Part shown: piece after piece, positions 16,727-25,444 of the stretch | Layout of the letters: every line of letters starts with the position of its first letter | How positions within the stretch are numbered: the first letter of the stretch is position 1 | Source of the DNA: CALNYZ01 sp942490945 | Lineage (GTDB): Bacteria; Pseudomonadota; Gammaproteobacteria; UBA6429; Thiohalophilaceae | Assembly (NCBI GenBank): GCA_942490945.1 | Contig: CALNYZ010000018.1 | Coordinates: forward strand, 2,064,685-2,128,684 | Direction: 5' to 3' | Length of the DNA: 64,000 bases | The notes under the pieces: model-generated | Databases searched by the model: none | What the model was told of the DNA's origin: nothing | Seen by the model: only the letters and a program-made list of their open reading frames with translations | Position numbers and translations under genes: made by a program

Positions 16727-17740
16727 ATGAAAGCCGTTGCCTACCACACACCCGGGCCGATTGACCACGAGGATGCCTTACAGGACATTACGCTTGACAT
16801 ACCCAAAGCCGAAGGTCGCGATCTGCTGGTGAAGGTTGCCGCCGTGTCGGTCAATCCTGTCGATACCAAGGTGCGCATGGGCATGGCACCGGAAGGCAGT
16901 GAATGGCGTGTACTGGGCTTTGATGCGGCCGGTGTGGTTGAAGCAGTCGGCTCTGACGTTAAAAATTTTAAACCAGGTGATGCGGTATATTATGCCGGCT
17001 CCCTCACCCGGCCGGGAACGAACAGTGAATACCATCTTGTCGATGAACGCATTGTCGGTCACAAACCGAAGTGTTTATCTGATGCGGAGGCGGCCGCGCT
17101 GCCGCTTACTTCTATCACTGCCTGGGAAATGCTGTTTGAGCGACTTGATGTGAAATGCCCTATCGTAGAAGGCAGCAATCTTATTCTGGTTATCGGTGGC
17201 GCTGGTGGTGTGGGTTCCATCGCCATCCAACTGTTACGTGCACTGACCGACCTCACGGTAATTGCGACTGCCTCGCGGCCTGAAACACAGGACTGGGTGC
17301 GTCAATGTGGTGCACACCATGTCATTAATCATCGCCAGCCTATCGCACCGCAAGTAGCTGAACTCGGCCTCGGCGCACCGGGTTTTGTGTTCTCGACTAC
17401 ACAAACCGATAAACACCTGGCTGATATCGTTGAACTCATGGCACCACAAGGCCGCTTCGGTTTGATTGATGATCCGAAAGAATTTGCACTCAAATCCTTC
17501 AAGTCCAAAGCCATTTCCATTCATTGGGAGTTTATGTTCACACGTTCAATGTTTACGACACCGGACATTGAGGAACAGGGGAAACTGTTAAACGATGTGG
17601 CTACACTGGTGGATGCAGGAAAAATTCATTCCACCGTAACCGAGGTTGCCGGCAAGATTGATGCGGCGACATTGCGTAAGGTACATGCCAAAATTGAAAG
17701 CGGTACCTCACGTGGCAAGATTGTGCTTGAAGGATATTGA
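16727..17740 (+). CDS. Zinc-type alcohol dehydrogenase/quinone oxidoreductase family protein
   Basis: 337 residues of the medium-chain dehydrogenase/reductase superfamily. The N-terminal GroES-like domain (VSVNPVDTKVRMG, VLGFDAAGVVEAVGSDVKNF) is followed by a Rossmann NAD(P)H-binding domain (LVIGGAGGVGSIAIQLLRAL, near 150). The classical zinc-ligand cysteines and the GHE motif are absent (GFDAAG replaces GHEGAG), so the quinone-reductase-like, zinc-free subgroup fits best. An AGGAG ribosome site precedes the ATG. The substrate is unknown. It is convergent with the end of the XrtA operon. Confidence 0.87.
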   Translation: MKAVAYHTPGPIDHEDALQDITLDIPKAEGRDLLVKVAAVSVNPVDTKVRMGMAPEGSEWRVLGFDAAGVVEAVGSDVKNFKPGDAVYYAGSLTRPGTNSEYHLVDERIVGHKPKCLSDAEAAALPLTSITAWEMLFERLDVKCPIVEGSNLILVIGGAGGVGSIAIQLLRALTDLTVIATASRPETQDWVRQCGAHHVINHRQPIAPQVAELGLGAPGFVFSTTQTDKHLADIVELMAPQGRFGLIDDPKEFALKSFKSKAISIHWEFMFTRSMFTTPDIEEQGKLLNDVATLVDAGKIHSTVTEVAGKIDAATLRKVHAKIESGTSRGKIVLEGY

Positions 17741-17816
17741 AACGAGCCGCAAGCACTGACTCTAAGTGGTTTGTTTATTATTTATTGCAAGATTGGCTGT
17801 TAAGAAAATCTAATAC

Positions 17817-18857
17817 TCAAGGTAAATTCTTGACAATGGGTGGCCCAATAATTTTGGTTAGCCATAATGGCATTTTCTGCCACATTTTAATTGCGAGTTG
17901 ATACTTTGGATTATGCGGATTCATTTGCGGGGGTTCGCCACCATCGCGCAACCAGTAGTGCCAGTAGAGTTGTTGTGGCTTCGCACCCCACTGTTTTTTG
18001 AAACGATACGTACCCGCATTAATGGTCGAACGGCCAAAATCAAATTCTTTATAGCCTGAGCTGATGGCATATTTTAAAATTTCCCAGTACAACAACATGT
18101 TGACACTTATCTTGTTATATTCGCGTAACGACGATGCCCAGGGTATTTCCAGCCGGCCATTGTAGCCAATCGTATAACCTGCCGCGGCAGGCTTATCATC
18201 ATGATAAACAATAACGATATGCACATTGTCGGTAAATGTTTCGGCAATCGAGCCAAACAATGACTTGGCATAAACAGGTGTACCCAGATCACGCATGTTG
18301 CGTGCAAACACCGCGTAAAAATCGTTGACCAGTTCCTTGCCGCCCTGCTTGACCGATACGTTTTCTCGTTGCGGGCGTTTAATTTGCGCACGTACTTTTG
18401 GTCCAATGGCCTTCCACAGTATGTCTTCGGTTTCTGGTAATTCCAGAACCATTAGTACTTTATCGGTTCTGACTGGCCATGGTTTGCCGATCGTGTTTTC
18501 CAGTTCAAAGGTATGGCGAAATTCTATATGTGTGCCGCCCTGCTGTCTCGCAAAGTTGCATGCATGTTGCAGCAATTCGTTTTTTGTTGATGCGTTATCG
18601 GCGAGCACGCCACCATAATTTACGTATGGCATTGACACGTAATAGTCACCAAACAGTCGGCTTTTGATGCGCACCATAGGCAGGATGCCGGTTATAGCGC
18701 CCTGTTCAGTTTTGTAAAACCCATAAAACGGATGTTTGAATAAAGATGAAATTAATTGCAACCATCGGGAGCTATGATACGGCGTCGTTTCAGGATGCTG
18801 GTTTGCATAGCTATCCCAGGCAGAATATTTTTCCTCTGTGAGCAGTGAGATCGTCAT
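17817..18857 (-). CDS. FemAB-family protein of the XrtA/PEP-CTERM exopolysaccharide cluster
   Basis: 346 residues with the doubled GNAT fold of FemAB/CelD-like proteins. Recognisable parts are DSYANQHPETTPYHSSRWLQ, HIEFRHTFELENTIGKPWPV, and a second acetyltransferase-like half ending in EFDFGRSTINAGTYRFKKQW. Members linked to XrtA clusters are thought to transfer an acyl or aminoacyl group during polysaccharide or protein modification, but the reaction is not proven. It is the last gene of the operon, 3 bp after the deacetylase gene. Confidence 0.85.
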   Translation of the reverse strand: MTISLLTEEKYSAWDSYANQHPETTPYHSSRWLQLISSLFKHPFYGFYKTEQGAITGILPMVRIKSRLFGDYYVSMPYVNYGGVLADNASTKNELLQHACNFARQQGGTHIEFRHTFELENTIGKPWPVRTDKVLMVLELPETEDILWKAIGPKVRAQIKRPQRENVSVKQGGKELVNDFYAVFARNMRDLGTPVYAKSLFGSIAETFTDNVHIVIVYHDDKPAAAGYTIGYNGRLEIPWASSLREYNKISVNMLLYWEILKYAISSGYKEFDFGRSTINAGTYRFKKQWGAKPQQLYWHYWLRDGGEPPQMNPHNPKYQLAIKMWQKMPLWLTKIIGPPIVKNLP

Positions 18858-18860
18858 GCA

Positions 18861-19727
18861 CTATTTAATCAGGTCAAGCTGAACGAGTACATCGCGCATG
18901 GTTGTAAATTTGAAATCCTTGATTAATTGATTCAAGCGCGACTCGCATTTTGCAAGATTATTATAATGCCTGAATTTCGAGAAGGCGCTGGCTTCAATAC
19001 GCGGCTGGTCCGGGTCGACTTCCCATGGATGTAAATAAAAAACAAATTGCTCGTGTTGTCTCTTATTGACTCCTTTTAACAAATATCGTGTCAGGAAATA
19101 TGGATATAACCTGAAATACCCGCCACCTGCAGCAGGAATATTGTATTTACCGATACGACGGGTGGTGAGTGGAAATTCGACTATTTTACTGCCATTAGGG
19201 GTAGCGAGATTATGCGGTGTGGTTTTCGCATCCGGTATGCCGTAGCGGTCATGGCGTATCGGAAAAATACTGGAGTCATACACAAAACCGGCCTCGGCAA
19301 GAATATCGAGTGCCCACAGCGATTGTAGAGTTATGGAATAACTCGCGGCACGATAGCCCTGTACAGATTCACCAATAATGTCTTCGAGTAATTTTTTTGA
19401 CCGTAATGTCTCTTCCCTGAAAACTTCCGGCGTCTGGTTATATATAAGCTGGTGACTGTATCCATGCGATGCAATTTCGTGCCCGGCCGCATGAATTTCC
19501 TTTATGAGGTTTTGATCCCTGTCTGCTACCCAACCCAGGCAGAAAAAAGTCGCCTTTATACCGGCATTACCAAACAGTTCAAGTAACCGGTATGTGTTAT
19601 TACGAACACGTAATGGAAAATTATCCCAGTTATCTCTTTTTACTGCTGCAGCAAATGCCGATACCTGGAAGTAATCTTCGACATCCACACTCATTACATT
19701 TTGTAATTGCGTCCCGGACATACTCAT
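18861..19727 (-). CDS. Polysaccharide deacetylase of the XrtA cluster
   Basis: A NodB-type carbohydrate esterase with the C-terminal DUF3473-like region of XrtA-linked deacetylases. From the start chosen here it has 288 residues. The metal/base motif is SVDVEDYF (Asp15), the two metal histidines are H88 and H92 in GHEIASHGYSH, and RAASYS follows. I place the start at the ATG at 19725-19727. It comes directly after the stop of the ATPase gene and gives the usual short N-terminus. An upstream ATG at 19799 would overlap that gene by 71 bp. It probably removes acetyl groups from the exopolysaccharide. Confidence 0.88.
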   Translation of the reverse strand: MSMSGTQLQNVMSVDVEDYFQVSAFAAAVKRDNWDNFPLRVRNNTYRLLELFGNAGIKATFFCLGWVADRDQNLIKEIHAAGHEIASHGYSHQLIYNQTPEVFREETLRSKKLLEDIIGESVQGYRAASYSITLQSLWALDILAEAGFVYDSSIFPIRHDRYGIPDAKTTPHNLATPNGSKIVEFPLTTRRIGKYNIPAAGGGYFRLYPYFLTRYLLKGVNKRQHEQFVFYLHPWEVDPDQPRIEASAFSKFRHYNNLAKCESRLNQLIKDFKFTTMRDVLVQLDLIK

Positions 19728-19728
19728 A

Positions 19729-20715
19729 TCAGGTGTTGGGAGATTTTCGTTTACGTCTGGAATTAAGCGCGCGAATGATTTTATCGAGCTTTGATTCAAT
19801 CGAGTTGAGACGTTTTTCCAGCTGTGGCATATCTGTCTGCTGGTTTTTTGGCAAGCTGATAACCTTTCTTTCTTTCATTTCAATGGAATTTGGTTGCCCA
19901 CCCAATTCCTTATTAACATCTGAAATAACGTCTTCTATATCCTGTAGTGTCAACGCCATTTTTTCTTCCAAAAACCCGAACACAAACAGTCTGTCGCATA
20001 TCAAGTTAATTCGCCTGGGAATACCTTGCGTCCACTGGTATATTTGTGCATAGACGGCATCTTCAATTGTTGGCGAATCTCCTTTCCAGCCGACCTGTTC
20101 CAGACGATACTCGATATATTCACGCGTTTCGCTTTCAGACAAGGGATCAAGATGGTAGGACGCAATGATGCGTTGCCGTAAATGTTCGAATTCACGCGAC
20201 AAAATTGTTTGTCTTAATTCCGCCTGGCCGACCAGAAATATCTGCATAACTGCAATGCCGTCGCGTTCCAGATTCGACAGGATGCGAAGTTCTTCCAACG
20301 CATCTGTATTTAAGGTTTGTGCTTCGTCTACAACCAATAATACTTTCTTGCCGTTACGCCGGAATTCAAGAAAATGATCTTCGAGTGTTTTTAATAACGA
20401 TACTTTGCTTTTTGATTCAAAAGGTAAGCCGAATACGGAGGCAATCATTGCCAATATACCCATTGCATCCAGGTTTGCAGCTACCATCGTTGCAACAATC
20501 ACATTTTTATCAGACAGCTCACTTAACAGCGCCTGAATCAGTGTGGTTTTACCCGCGCCAATTTCACCTGTGATGGTAACAAATCCTTCGCCCTGCTCCA
20601 GACCGTAATTAAAATACGACAATGCCTGCTGATGGCCTTTGCTATGAAATAAATAGCGCAGATCCGGGATCAGTTGAAATGGTTTGCTGTTAAATTTATA
20701 AAATTCTTCGTACAT
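19729..20715 (-). CDS. XrtA/PEP-CTERM system-associated ATPase
   Basis: 328 residues resembling ExeA/GspA-type AAA ATPases. It starts MYEEFYKFNSKPFQLIPDLR. Walker A is GEIGAGKTTLI (about 50-60), Walker B is VLLVVDEAQTLN, and the sensor region GIPRRINLICDRLFVFGF is clear. The C-terminus is a charged tail. This family occurs in most XrtA clusters, where it is assumed to energise or assemble the polysaccharide export apparatus. The exact task is unknown. It lies 1 bp after the outer-membrane protein gene. Confidence 0.9.
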   Translation of the reverse strand: MYEEFYKFNSKPFQLIPDLRYLFHSKGHQQALSYFNYGLEQGEGFVTITGEIGAGKTTLIQALLSELSDKNVIVATMVAANLDAMGILAMIASVFGLPFESKSKVSLLKTLEDHFLEFRRNGKKVLLVVDEAQTLNTDALEELRILSNLERDGIAVMQIFLVGQAELRQTILSREFEHLRQRIIASYHLDPLSESETREYIEYRLEQVGWKGDSPTIEDAVYAQIYQWTQGIPRRINLICDRLFVFGFLEEKMALTLQDIEDVISDVNKELGGQPNSIEMKERKVISLPKNQQTDMPQLEKRLNSIESKLDKIIRALNSRRKRKSPNT

Positions 20716-20716
20716 A

Positions 20717-22117
20717 TCATCTGAAACTTTTAGTTAGAGAAATTGAATAATTGTTTTCTGCATATTCGGACGCTGTTGTGTTGGTATTACGCGTATTATG
20801 CGCAATATTACCGCTCAGGCGTGTATTTTGTGACAACTGTGTGACAACACCGAATGTAGTACGATTTTCATAGGCTTTAAATCCGCTAGCTTCATCATAT
20901 ATCGCGATAAAGTTATGCGCCAGTTGATAACGTAAATTCGGCGTAGCCTGGAGTAAAACTGATGCAGCAGTGGTTTCCTGACGCAGCGCGGCCCCGGTAT
21001 CCTGAAACTTTCTCCGATCGCTGCTAAAATTCAATCCCAGTGTGGTCTTGGATTTAACGTAGTTTATTCCGATCTGGCCCAGACTACGAACAAAGACCTG
21101 ATTCGTATTGTTTAAATTGTTTCCCGCTTGTGGAATGCCGGTTGTTGTTGTCTGATTAACCGTGTCATTTGTAGTTGCCAGCTCATCAAGATAAGACGCA
21201 TTCAAACGTAAATAGGCTCCCGTATGCACCCAGCTGAAGTTCGTCGTTTTGCCAAAAAAACGCTCGCCATACGTCAATGCAAATCTGTCCTGGGCCGCAG
21301 GTTGCCAGTTAAACCCGATATTCCAGAATGTACCGCTGGTACTTGAATTGTTTAGTGATGCATAATTATTTTCTTCGTCACCATACTGTCCATAAATATG
21401 GGTACGCTGACTGAACCGGTAACCAAGATCAGCGGAATACCTTTCAAATTCTGCATCACGTGAAAATTCAAAGTCTGTTTTGGATTTGTTGTAGTTCACC
21501 GCCCAGGTAGTACCGTTTCTCGATGAAGGCGTAGAAAACCTTGCATCCACTGCATTGCGCTTGCTGTCATCGAGTATCGGATCGTCAAACTTTACGATTG
21601 AATGCGTATAACGCACGTCCGTTGACAAATTTTGGCCGAATGTTTGTCTCCAATACGGACTGGCAGAAGCTGATGTCACATCCTGTTGTGTAGATGTAAT
21701 GGACAAGTTGTTATTGTTGGTAGGTTGTGTTGGATCGGATACTTGCTGGAACCTACTCGCATTAAGATCAAAGAATAATGCCTGTCGCACCAGCTGGGTT
21801 GTGCTGGTACCGCTAAACTGATGAAAGGTCTGGTTTCGATTACTGTTCTTCGCATAGATAAGATTCTGCATATTATAATCGACATTTGCATCAAAACGGG
21901 ACCCATCCATTATGAGATTAAATCCGGGATTGATTTGTGTAATATACTCTTCTTCTGCTGCAGCAGGCGCCAATGTAACATTATCCGTGTAGGTCTCTGA
22001 TACAGTGACCCGCGGAATAAATGTTACATCACCAGCAATTAAATTGGAGCTATAAAATGCAGCAAAGGAAGTGATTAAAAACACCTGTTTGGATAGAGAT
22101 ATTCGCTTCATTAACAT
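20717..22117 (-). CDS. XrtA/PEP-CTERM-associated outer-membrane beta-barrel protein
   Basis: 466 residues with a signal peptide (SKQVFLITSFAAFYSSNLIAG). The mature protein begins DVTFIPRVTVSETYTDNVTL, typical of the outer-membrane proteins found next to XrtA tyrosine kinase genes. The rest alternates polar and aromatic residues in beta-barrel fashion and ends ENNYSISLTKSFR with a terminal aromatic-rich strand. It could serve as the outer-membrane channel or anchor for the polymer. The upstream kinase gene ends 20 bp away. Confidence 0.85.
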   Translation of the reverse strand: MLMKRISLSKQVFLITSFAAFYSSNLIAGDVTFIPRVTVSETYTDNVTLAPAAAEEEYITQINPGFNLIMDGSRFDANVDYNMQNLIYAKNSNRNQTFHQFSGTSTTQLVRQALFFDLNASRFQQVSDPTQPTNNNNLSITSTQQDVTSASASPYWRQTFGQNLSTDVRYTHSIVKFDDPILDDSKRNAVDARFSTPSSRNGTTWAVNYNKSKTDFEFSRDAEFERYSADLGYRFSQRTHIYGQYGDEENNYASLNNSSTSGTFWNIGFNWQPAAQDRFALTYGERFFGKTTNFSWVHTGAYLRLNASYLDELATTNDTVNQTTTTGIPQAGNNLNNTNQVFVRSLGQIGINYVKSKTTLGLNFSSDRRKFQDTGAALRQETTAASVLLQATPNLRYQLAHNFIAIYDEASGFKAYENRTTFGVVTQLSQNTRLSGNIAHNTRNTNTTASEYAENNYSISLTKSFR

Positions 22118-22137
22118 CCATCATTTTCGTTATTTAC

Positions 22138-22995
22138 TTAGTTACTGCCATAACCGTAACCATATCCATCACCGTAATAATCAGAGCCGCCAGATCTTTG
22201 TGTTTTATTTAATATTACCCCTATTGCCTTGTCTCTATCCAGCATGTTAATTGCGTCACGAACATTGTGTTTCAGAGTTCTGTCCGCTTCAATTACCAAA
22301 ATTATTTGCCCAACAAGACCAGCGAGAATTTGCGCTTCAGCTGTTGCCAGTAATGGCGGTGAATCAAACATTACAAGTCGATCAGGGTAGCGGGTAGCCA
22401 GTTCATTAATTACCAGCAACATTTTGTCGCTAGATAACAATTCACTTGAATGTGCATGCTTTTTGCCTGCGGGGAGTATTTTAAAATCTTGCAAATCTGT
22501 GCTGACAATGACATCACCAAGATTTGCCTTGCCGGCCAGAACATCGGTCAAACCCAGCTCATTTTCAAGACCAAACAATTTGGTTGTACTTGATTTTGGC
22601 AAGTCTGCGTCGACCAACAGCACGGTTCTGTCCATTTCGATGGCAATACTCATTGCAAGGTTGATAGAACTGTATGTTTTGCCTTCTCCGGGTAACGAGC
22701 TGGTGATCATGACAAGATTACCATTTTCGACAATCTGGGATTCCTTGCCAAATGCATTGGCCAATACAGGTCTTTTAATACGCCGGTATGAGTTATCAAT
22801 CGTAACGCTACCGTCCGCATCAATTGTCATACCTGCATTAACCAACCTGTCAACATCCAGATGAACGCGACATTGTGCGCGTCTTGGGATATTTGTCGGT
22901 GAAATCGCGTTTTTATATTTCGTTGTTGAACGTCTGTTCTGGGTTTCACCGCGAGACTCATTGAGTTTCTGCATTGCTTTTTCAATAATGCTCAT
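22138..22995 (-). CDS. XrtA-associated tyrosine autokinase (BY-kinase)
   Basis: 285 residues. A regulatory N-terminus leads to Walker A ITSSLPGEGKTYSSINL (about 98-114) and Walker A' VLLVDADLPKS. VMFDSPPLLATAEAQ forms Walker B. The tail YYGDGYGYGYGSN is the tyrosine cluster that is autophosphorylated. Such kinases act with the Wzz-type partner (next gene upstream, 2 bp away) to control chain length and export of the polysaccharide. Here kinase and transmembrane partner are separate proteins. Confidence 0.93.
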   Translation of the reverse strand: MSIIEKAMQKLNESRGETQNRRSTTKYKNAISPTNIPRRAQCRVHLDVDRLVNAGMTIDADGSVTIDNSYRRIKRPVLANAFGKESQIVENGNLVMITSSLPGEGKTYSSINLAMSIAIEMDRTVLLVDADLPKSSTTKLFGLENELGLTDVLAGKANLGDVIVSTDLQDFKILPAGKKHAHSSELLSSDKMLLVINELATRYPDRLVMFDSPPLLATAEAQILAGLVGQIILVIEADRTLKHNVRDAINMLDRDKAIGVILNKTQRSGGSDYYGDGYGYGYGSN

Positions 22996-22997
22996 CG

Positions 22998-24566
22998 TCA
23001 GGCTCCAATATCACTTCGATAAAGTGACTGTAAATAGTAGCTTCCACTATCATTAAATATTAAAAAGATAGCGAAAAATACCAGCAGCAATATACCCGCC
23101 GATGCGAACGTGGTGAGCTCCAGTTTTAATTTGCTTTTTTGAATTTCATTCCACTTGATTTTTACCGTACCAAAAACAGGCAGTTCAAGATCTTCCATAA
23201 TATCAGTAGTCGTTATATAAACAGGTCTTAATTGTAAAAGTAAAAACATCAGAGCAAGCCCCGCACCAATTCCAGCACCCAGGACAGCGAACAATAATTT
23301 TATTCGGTTAGGACTTGATGGATTGAGTGGTACTGCAGGTGGGTCGACAATTCTGAACTTTACGCCATCTGACGTCTTGTCGACTTCTTCTGTCAGCTTT
23401 GCAGATTCAAGGCGGCCCAGTAATGTCTCATGCTGTTTCTTTACCACCAGATAATCCCGATTCAAGCGCGCGAGCTGCGCCTCTACTTCAGGAACCGTAT
23501 CAACCAGGCTATCCAGTTTTTTAATCTTTTGCTTTTGTTCATTTAATTTTGATTCGATTGTTTTAACTTCAACTTCGGCATCCTTCAATGCTATTTTCGT
23601 TGAACTGTATACAGGATTTAATGAAACAGAGCTCGCTTCATCCGAATCAGGATTCAGGTCGATTGTTTTCTTTTTGGTTTCCTCAAGTTTTTTTTGTTTT
23701 TGTAATTGCAGGATGATTTCTTTTTTTGCGACCACGTCCGGGTGCTGGTCGGTATATTTTAGTAACAGCGCATCCAGCTCCTGCATATAAGTAATAATCT
23801 GCTTGTCTATTACGCTGCCGGCAGCAGAAGCGGGCAACTCACCCTGCAGTTGTTTCATCAAAACATCGCGTTTATTTTTTGCGATTTTCAGTTCGCTTGT
23901 CAGTTTCTCTCTTTCGTCAATGGCAGCCTGTAATCGGGCATAATATCCAACGCCTTGCCCGGGTAACATGCCCATATTTTTTTGTTTAAATTCGGCAAGT
24001 TTTTGTTCGGCAATATTGAGTCTTTCTTCATATTCCTTGATCTGACGCATGACGAAATCTTGCGCTTTTTTCTTGTCGGCTCGACTACCTGATAATGTTC
24101 CTTCAACCAGATTAGCCAGCATTTTTTCGACAACCTGTTTTGCAACATGTGGCTGCGAGTATTGATACTCAATACTGATCAAGCTGGGATTTTTTTTGGG
24201 AGATGAGATATTAACTTCTCTGCGTAAATCATTTATCAAACCTTCTTTTTGCGCAAATGATTTTGTTGACTTGCTTAAATCGGTTTCATCAATAATCGAT
24301 TCGAGATTACTACGCCCCATTAACAGCTTAACCACCAGATTAACCTGATTCATAATATCAGTATTTACTGCCAGCCCTTTTAATAATGGTGCCAGAGCGG
24401 AATCGGTATCTACCTGAACTCTTGCCGTCGCTTTGTACATATCAGGGAGCGTATATACCCATATCCAGCCTGCAAGGCATATCAGCCATGTCAACACCAA
24501 TGCAGCCCACCGATATCTCCACATTCCACGAGCATAGGTCAGCAGAACAACTAATTGGTCACGCAT
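22998..24566 (-). CDS. XrtA system polysaccharide chain-length determinant (Wzz/PCP family)
   Basis: 522 residues. An N-terminal TM helix (about 18-36) precedes the Wzz domain (TARVQVDTDSALAPLLKGLA). A long coiled-coil periplasmic region (about 165-400) is rich in Lys/Glu/Gln. A proline-rich segment VDPPAVPLNPSSPNRIK comes before the second TM, and a third hydrophobic helix lies near the C-terminus. It spans the inner membrane and sets polymer length together with the tyrosine kinase encoded directly downstream. Confidence 0.92.
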   Translation of the reverse strand: MRDQLVVLLTYARGMWRYRWAALVLTWLICLAGWIWVYTLPDMYKATARVQVDTDSALAPLLKGLAVNTDIMNQVNLVVKLLMGRSNLESIIDETDLSKSTKSFAQKEGLINDLRREVNISSPKKNPSLISIEYQYSQPHVAKQVVEKMLANLVEGTLSGSRADKKKAQDFVMRQIKEYEERLNIAEQKLAEFKQKNMGMLPGQGVGYYARLQAAIDEREKLTSELKIAKNKRDVLMKQLQGELPASAAGSVIDKQIITYMQELDALLLKYTDQHPDVVAKKEIILQLQKQKKLEETKKKTIDLNPDSDEASSVSLNPVYSSTKIALKDAEVEVKTIESKLNEQKQKIKKLDSLVDTVPEVEAQLARLNRDYLVVKKQHETLLGRLESAKLTEEVDKTSDGVKFRIVDPPAVPLNPSSPNRIKLLFAVLGAGIGAGLALMFLLLQLRPVYITTTDIMEDLELPVFGTVKIKWNEIQKSKLKLELTTFASAGILLLVFFAIFLIFNDSGSYYLQSLYRSDIGA

Positions 24567-24604
24567 ATTATTTCTTCATTCCTGTTTTATTCATCAGTGC
24601 TTAT

Positions 24605-25228
24605 CTAGAACCAGGATTCCGGAATAATAAGAATATCGCCTGGTCGCATAACAAGATTTGCACTAATATCACCGTCCTGGATCAGGTCCGCCAATCTTAC
24701 CGGTATTTCTTTATTTACACCGCGCCATGAACGAATGACCTTGGCACTGTTTCCGGAAGCAAAATTTGTCAACCCGCCCACCTGAATCATGACGTCCAAC
24801 AAGGTCAAATTTTCCCTGTATGTCAACGCCTGGGGTCTTGCTGCCTGTCCAATAACCCGCACTTGTTGACTGAACGAACCAACAAAATTTGTCACAATAA
24901 TTGTAACTTCCGGGTTGCGAATATATTTCGCAATTCGTTGCTCTATATCACGCGCTAATTGTGTCGGTGTCTTGCCTACCGCCACCATATCTTCAACAAG
25001 CGGGGTAGAAATCCGGCCATCTGGTCTGACGGGAATTGAAACGGTAATTTCAGGATTACGCCATACAAATACCTGCAAGGTATCACCTGGCCCAATAATA
25101 TAATCACTTGTACTCGTGTCTCTGGGTGTGATTACAGATTCCGAATTATCATTTTCAGGTGTGCTGGAACAGGCAAATGTGAAAATTCCTAATATCACTA
25201 AAACTAACGTTCGAAACTGCCGTATCAT
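24605..25228 (-). CDS. XrtA system polysaccharide export lipoprotein (Wza-like)
   Basis: An export protein with the Poly_export domain (DYIIGPGDTLQVFVWRNPE, then RPDGRISTPLVEDM) and a SLBB region (VRVIGQAARPQALTYRENL). I place the start at the ATG at 25226-25228, preceded by GAGGGG. The protein then begins MIRQFRTLVLVILGIFTFAC, a lipoprotein signal ending at Cys20. The upstream ATG at 25273 lacks both features. It should sit at the outer membrane and pass the polymer out. It is the first gene of the tight downstream block, after a 171-bp gap. Confidence 0.9.
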   Translation of the reverse strand: MIRQFRTLVLVILGIFTFACSSTPENDNSESVITPRDTSTSDYIIGPGDTLQVFVWRNPEITVSIPVRPDGRISTPLVEDMVAVGKTPTQLARDIEQRIAKYIRNPEVTIIVTNFVGSFSQQVRVIGQAARPQALTYRENLTLLDVMIQVGGLTNFASGNSAKVIRSWRGVNKEIPVRLADLIQDGDISANLVMRPGDILIIPESWF

Positions 25229-25273
25229 TGAAAACCCCTCTAAAATCCTGTTCGATATGTAAATGCCAATCAA

Positions 25274-25444
25274 ACAACAATAGTAAGTATTTGATTTTTA
25301 TTATTTTATCATGCTCGAGCTAATGAATGAATGGTTTTTTTGATTAGTAGACACAAAGTAAGGCGTGGGGCTTATAAAATTTATCAGTAAAATCAAACCA
25401 TTACAGTGTGGTCAATCTTAGACTAAACCTAGCAGTAAATATAT
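25274..25444 (-). promoter_or_regulatory. Spacer with probable internal promoter for the export block
   Basis: A 171-bp AT-rich gap divides the exosortase/glycosyltransferase pair from the export genes. It contains a loose inverted repeat (AATGGTTTGATT with AATCAAAAAAACCATT). A promoter here is likely because all other gaps in the operon are 1-40 bp, but I cannot define -35/-10 boxes reliably. Confidence 0.35.
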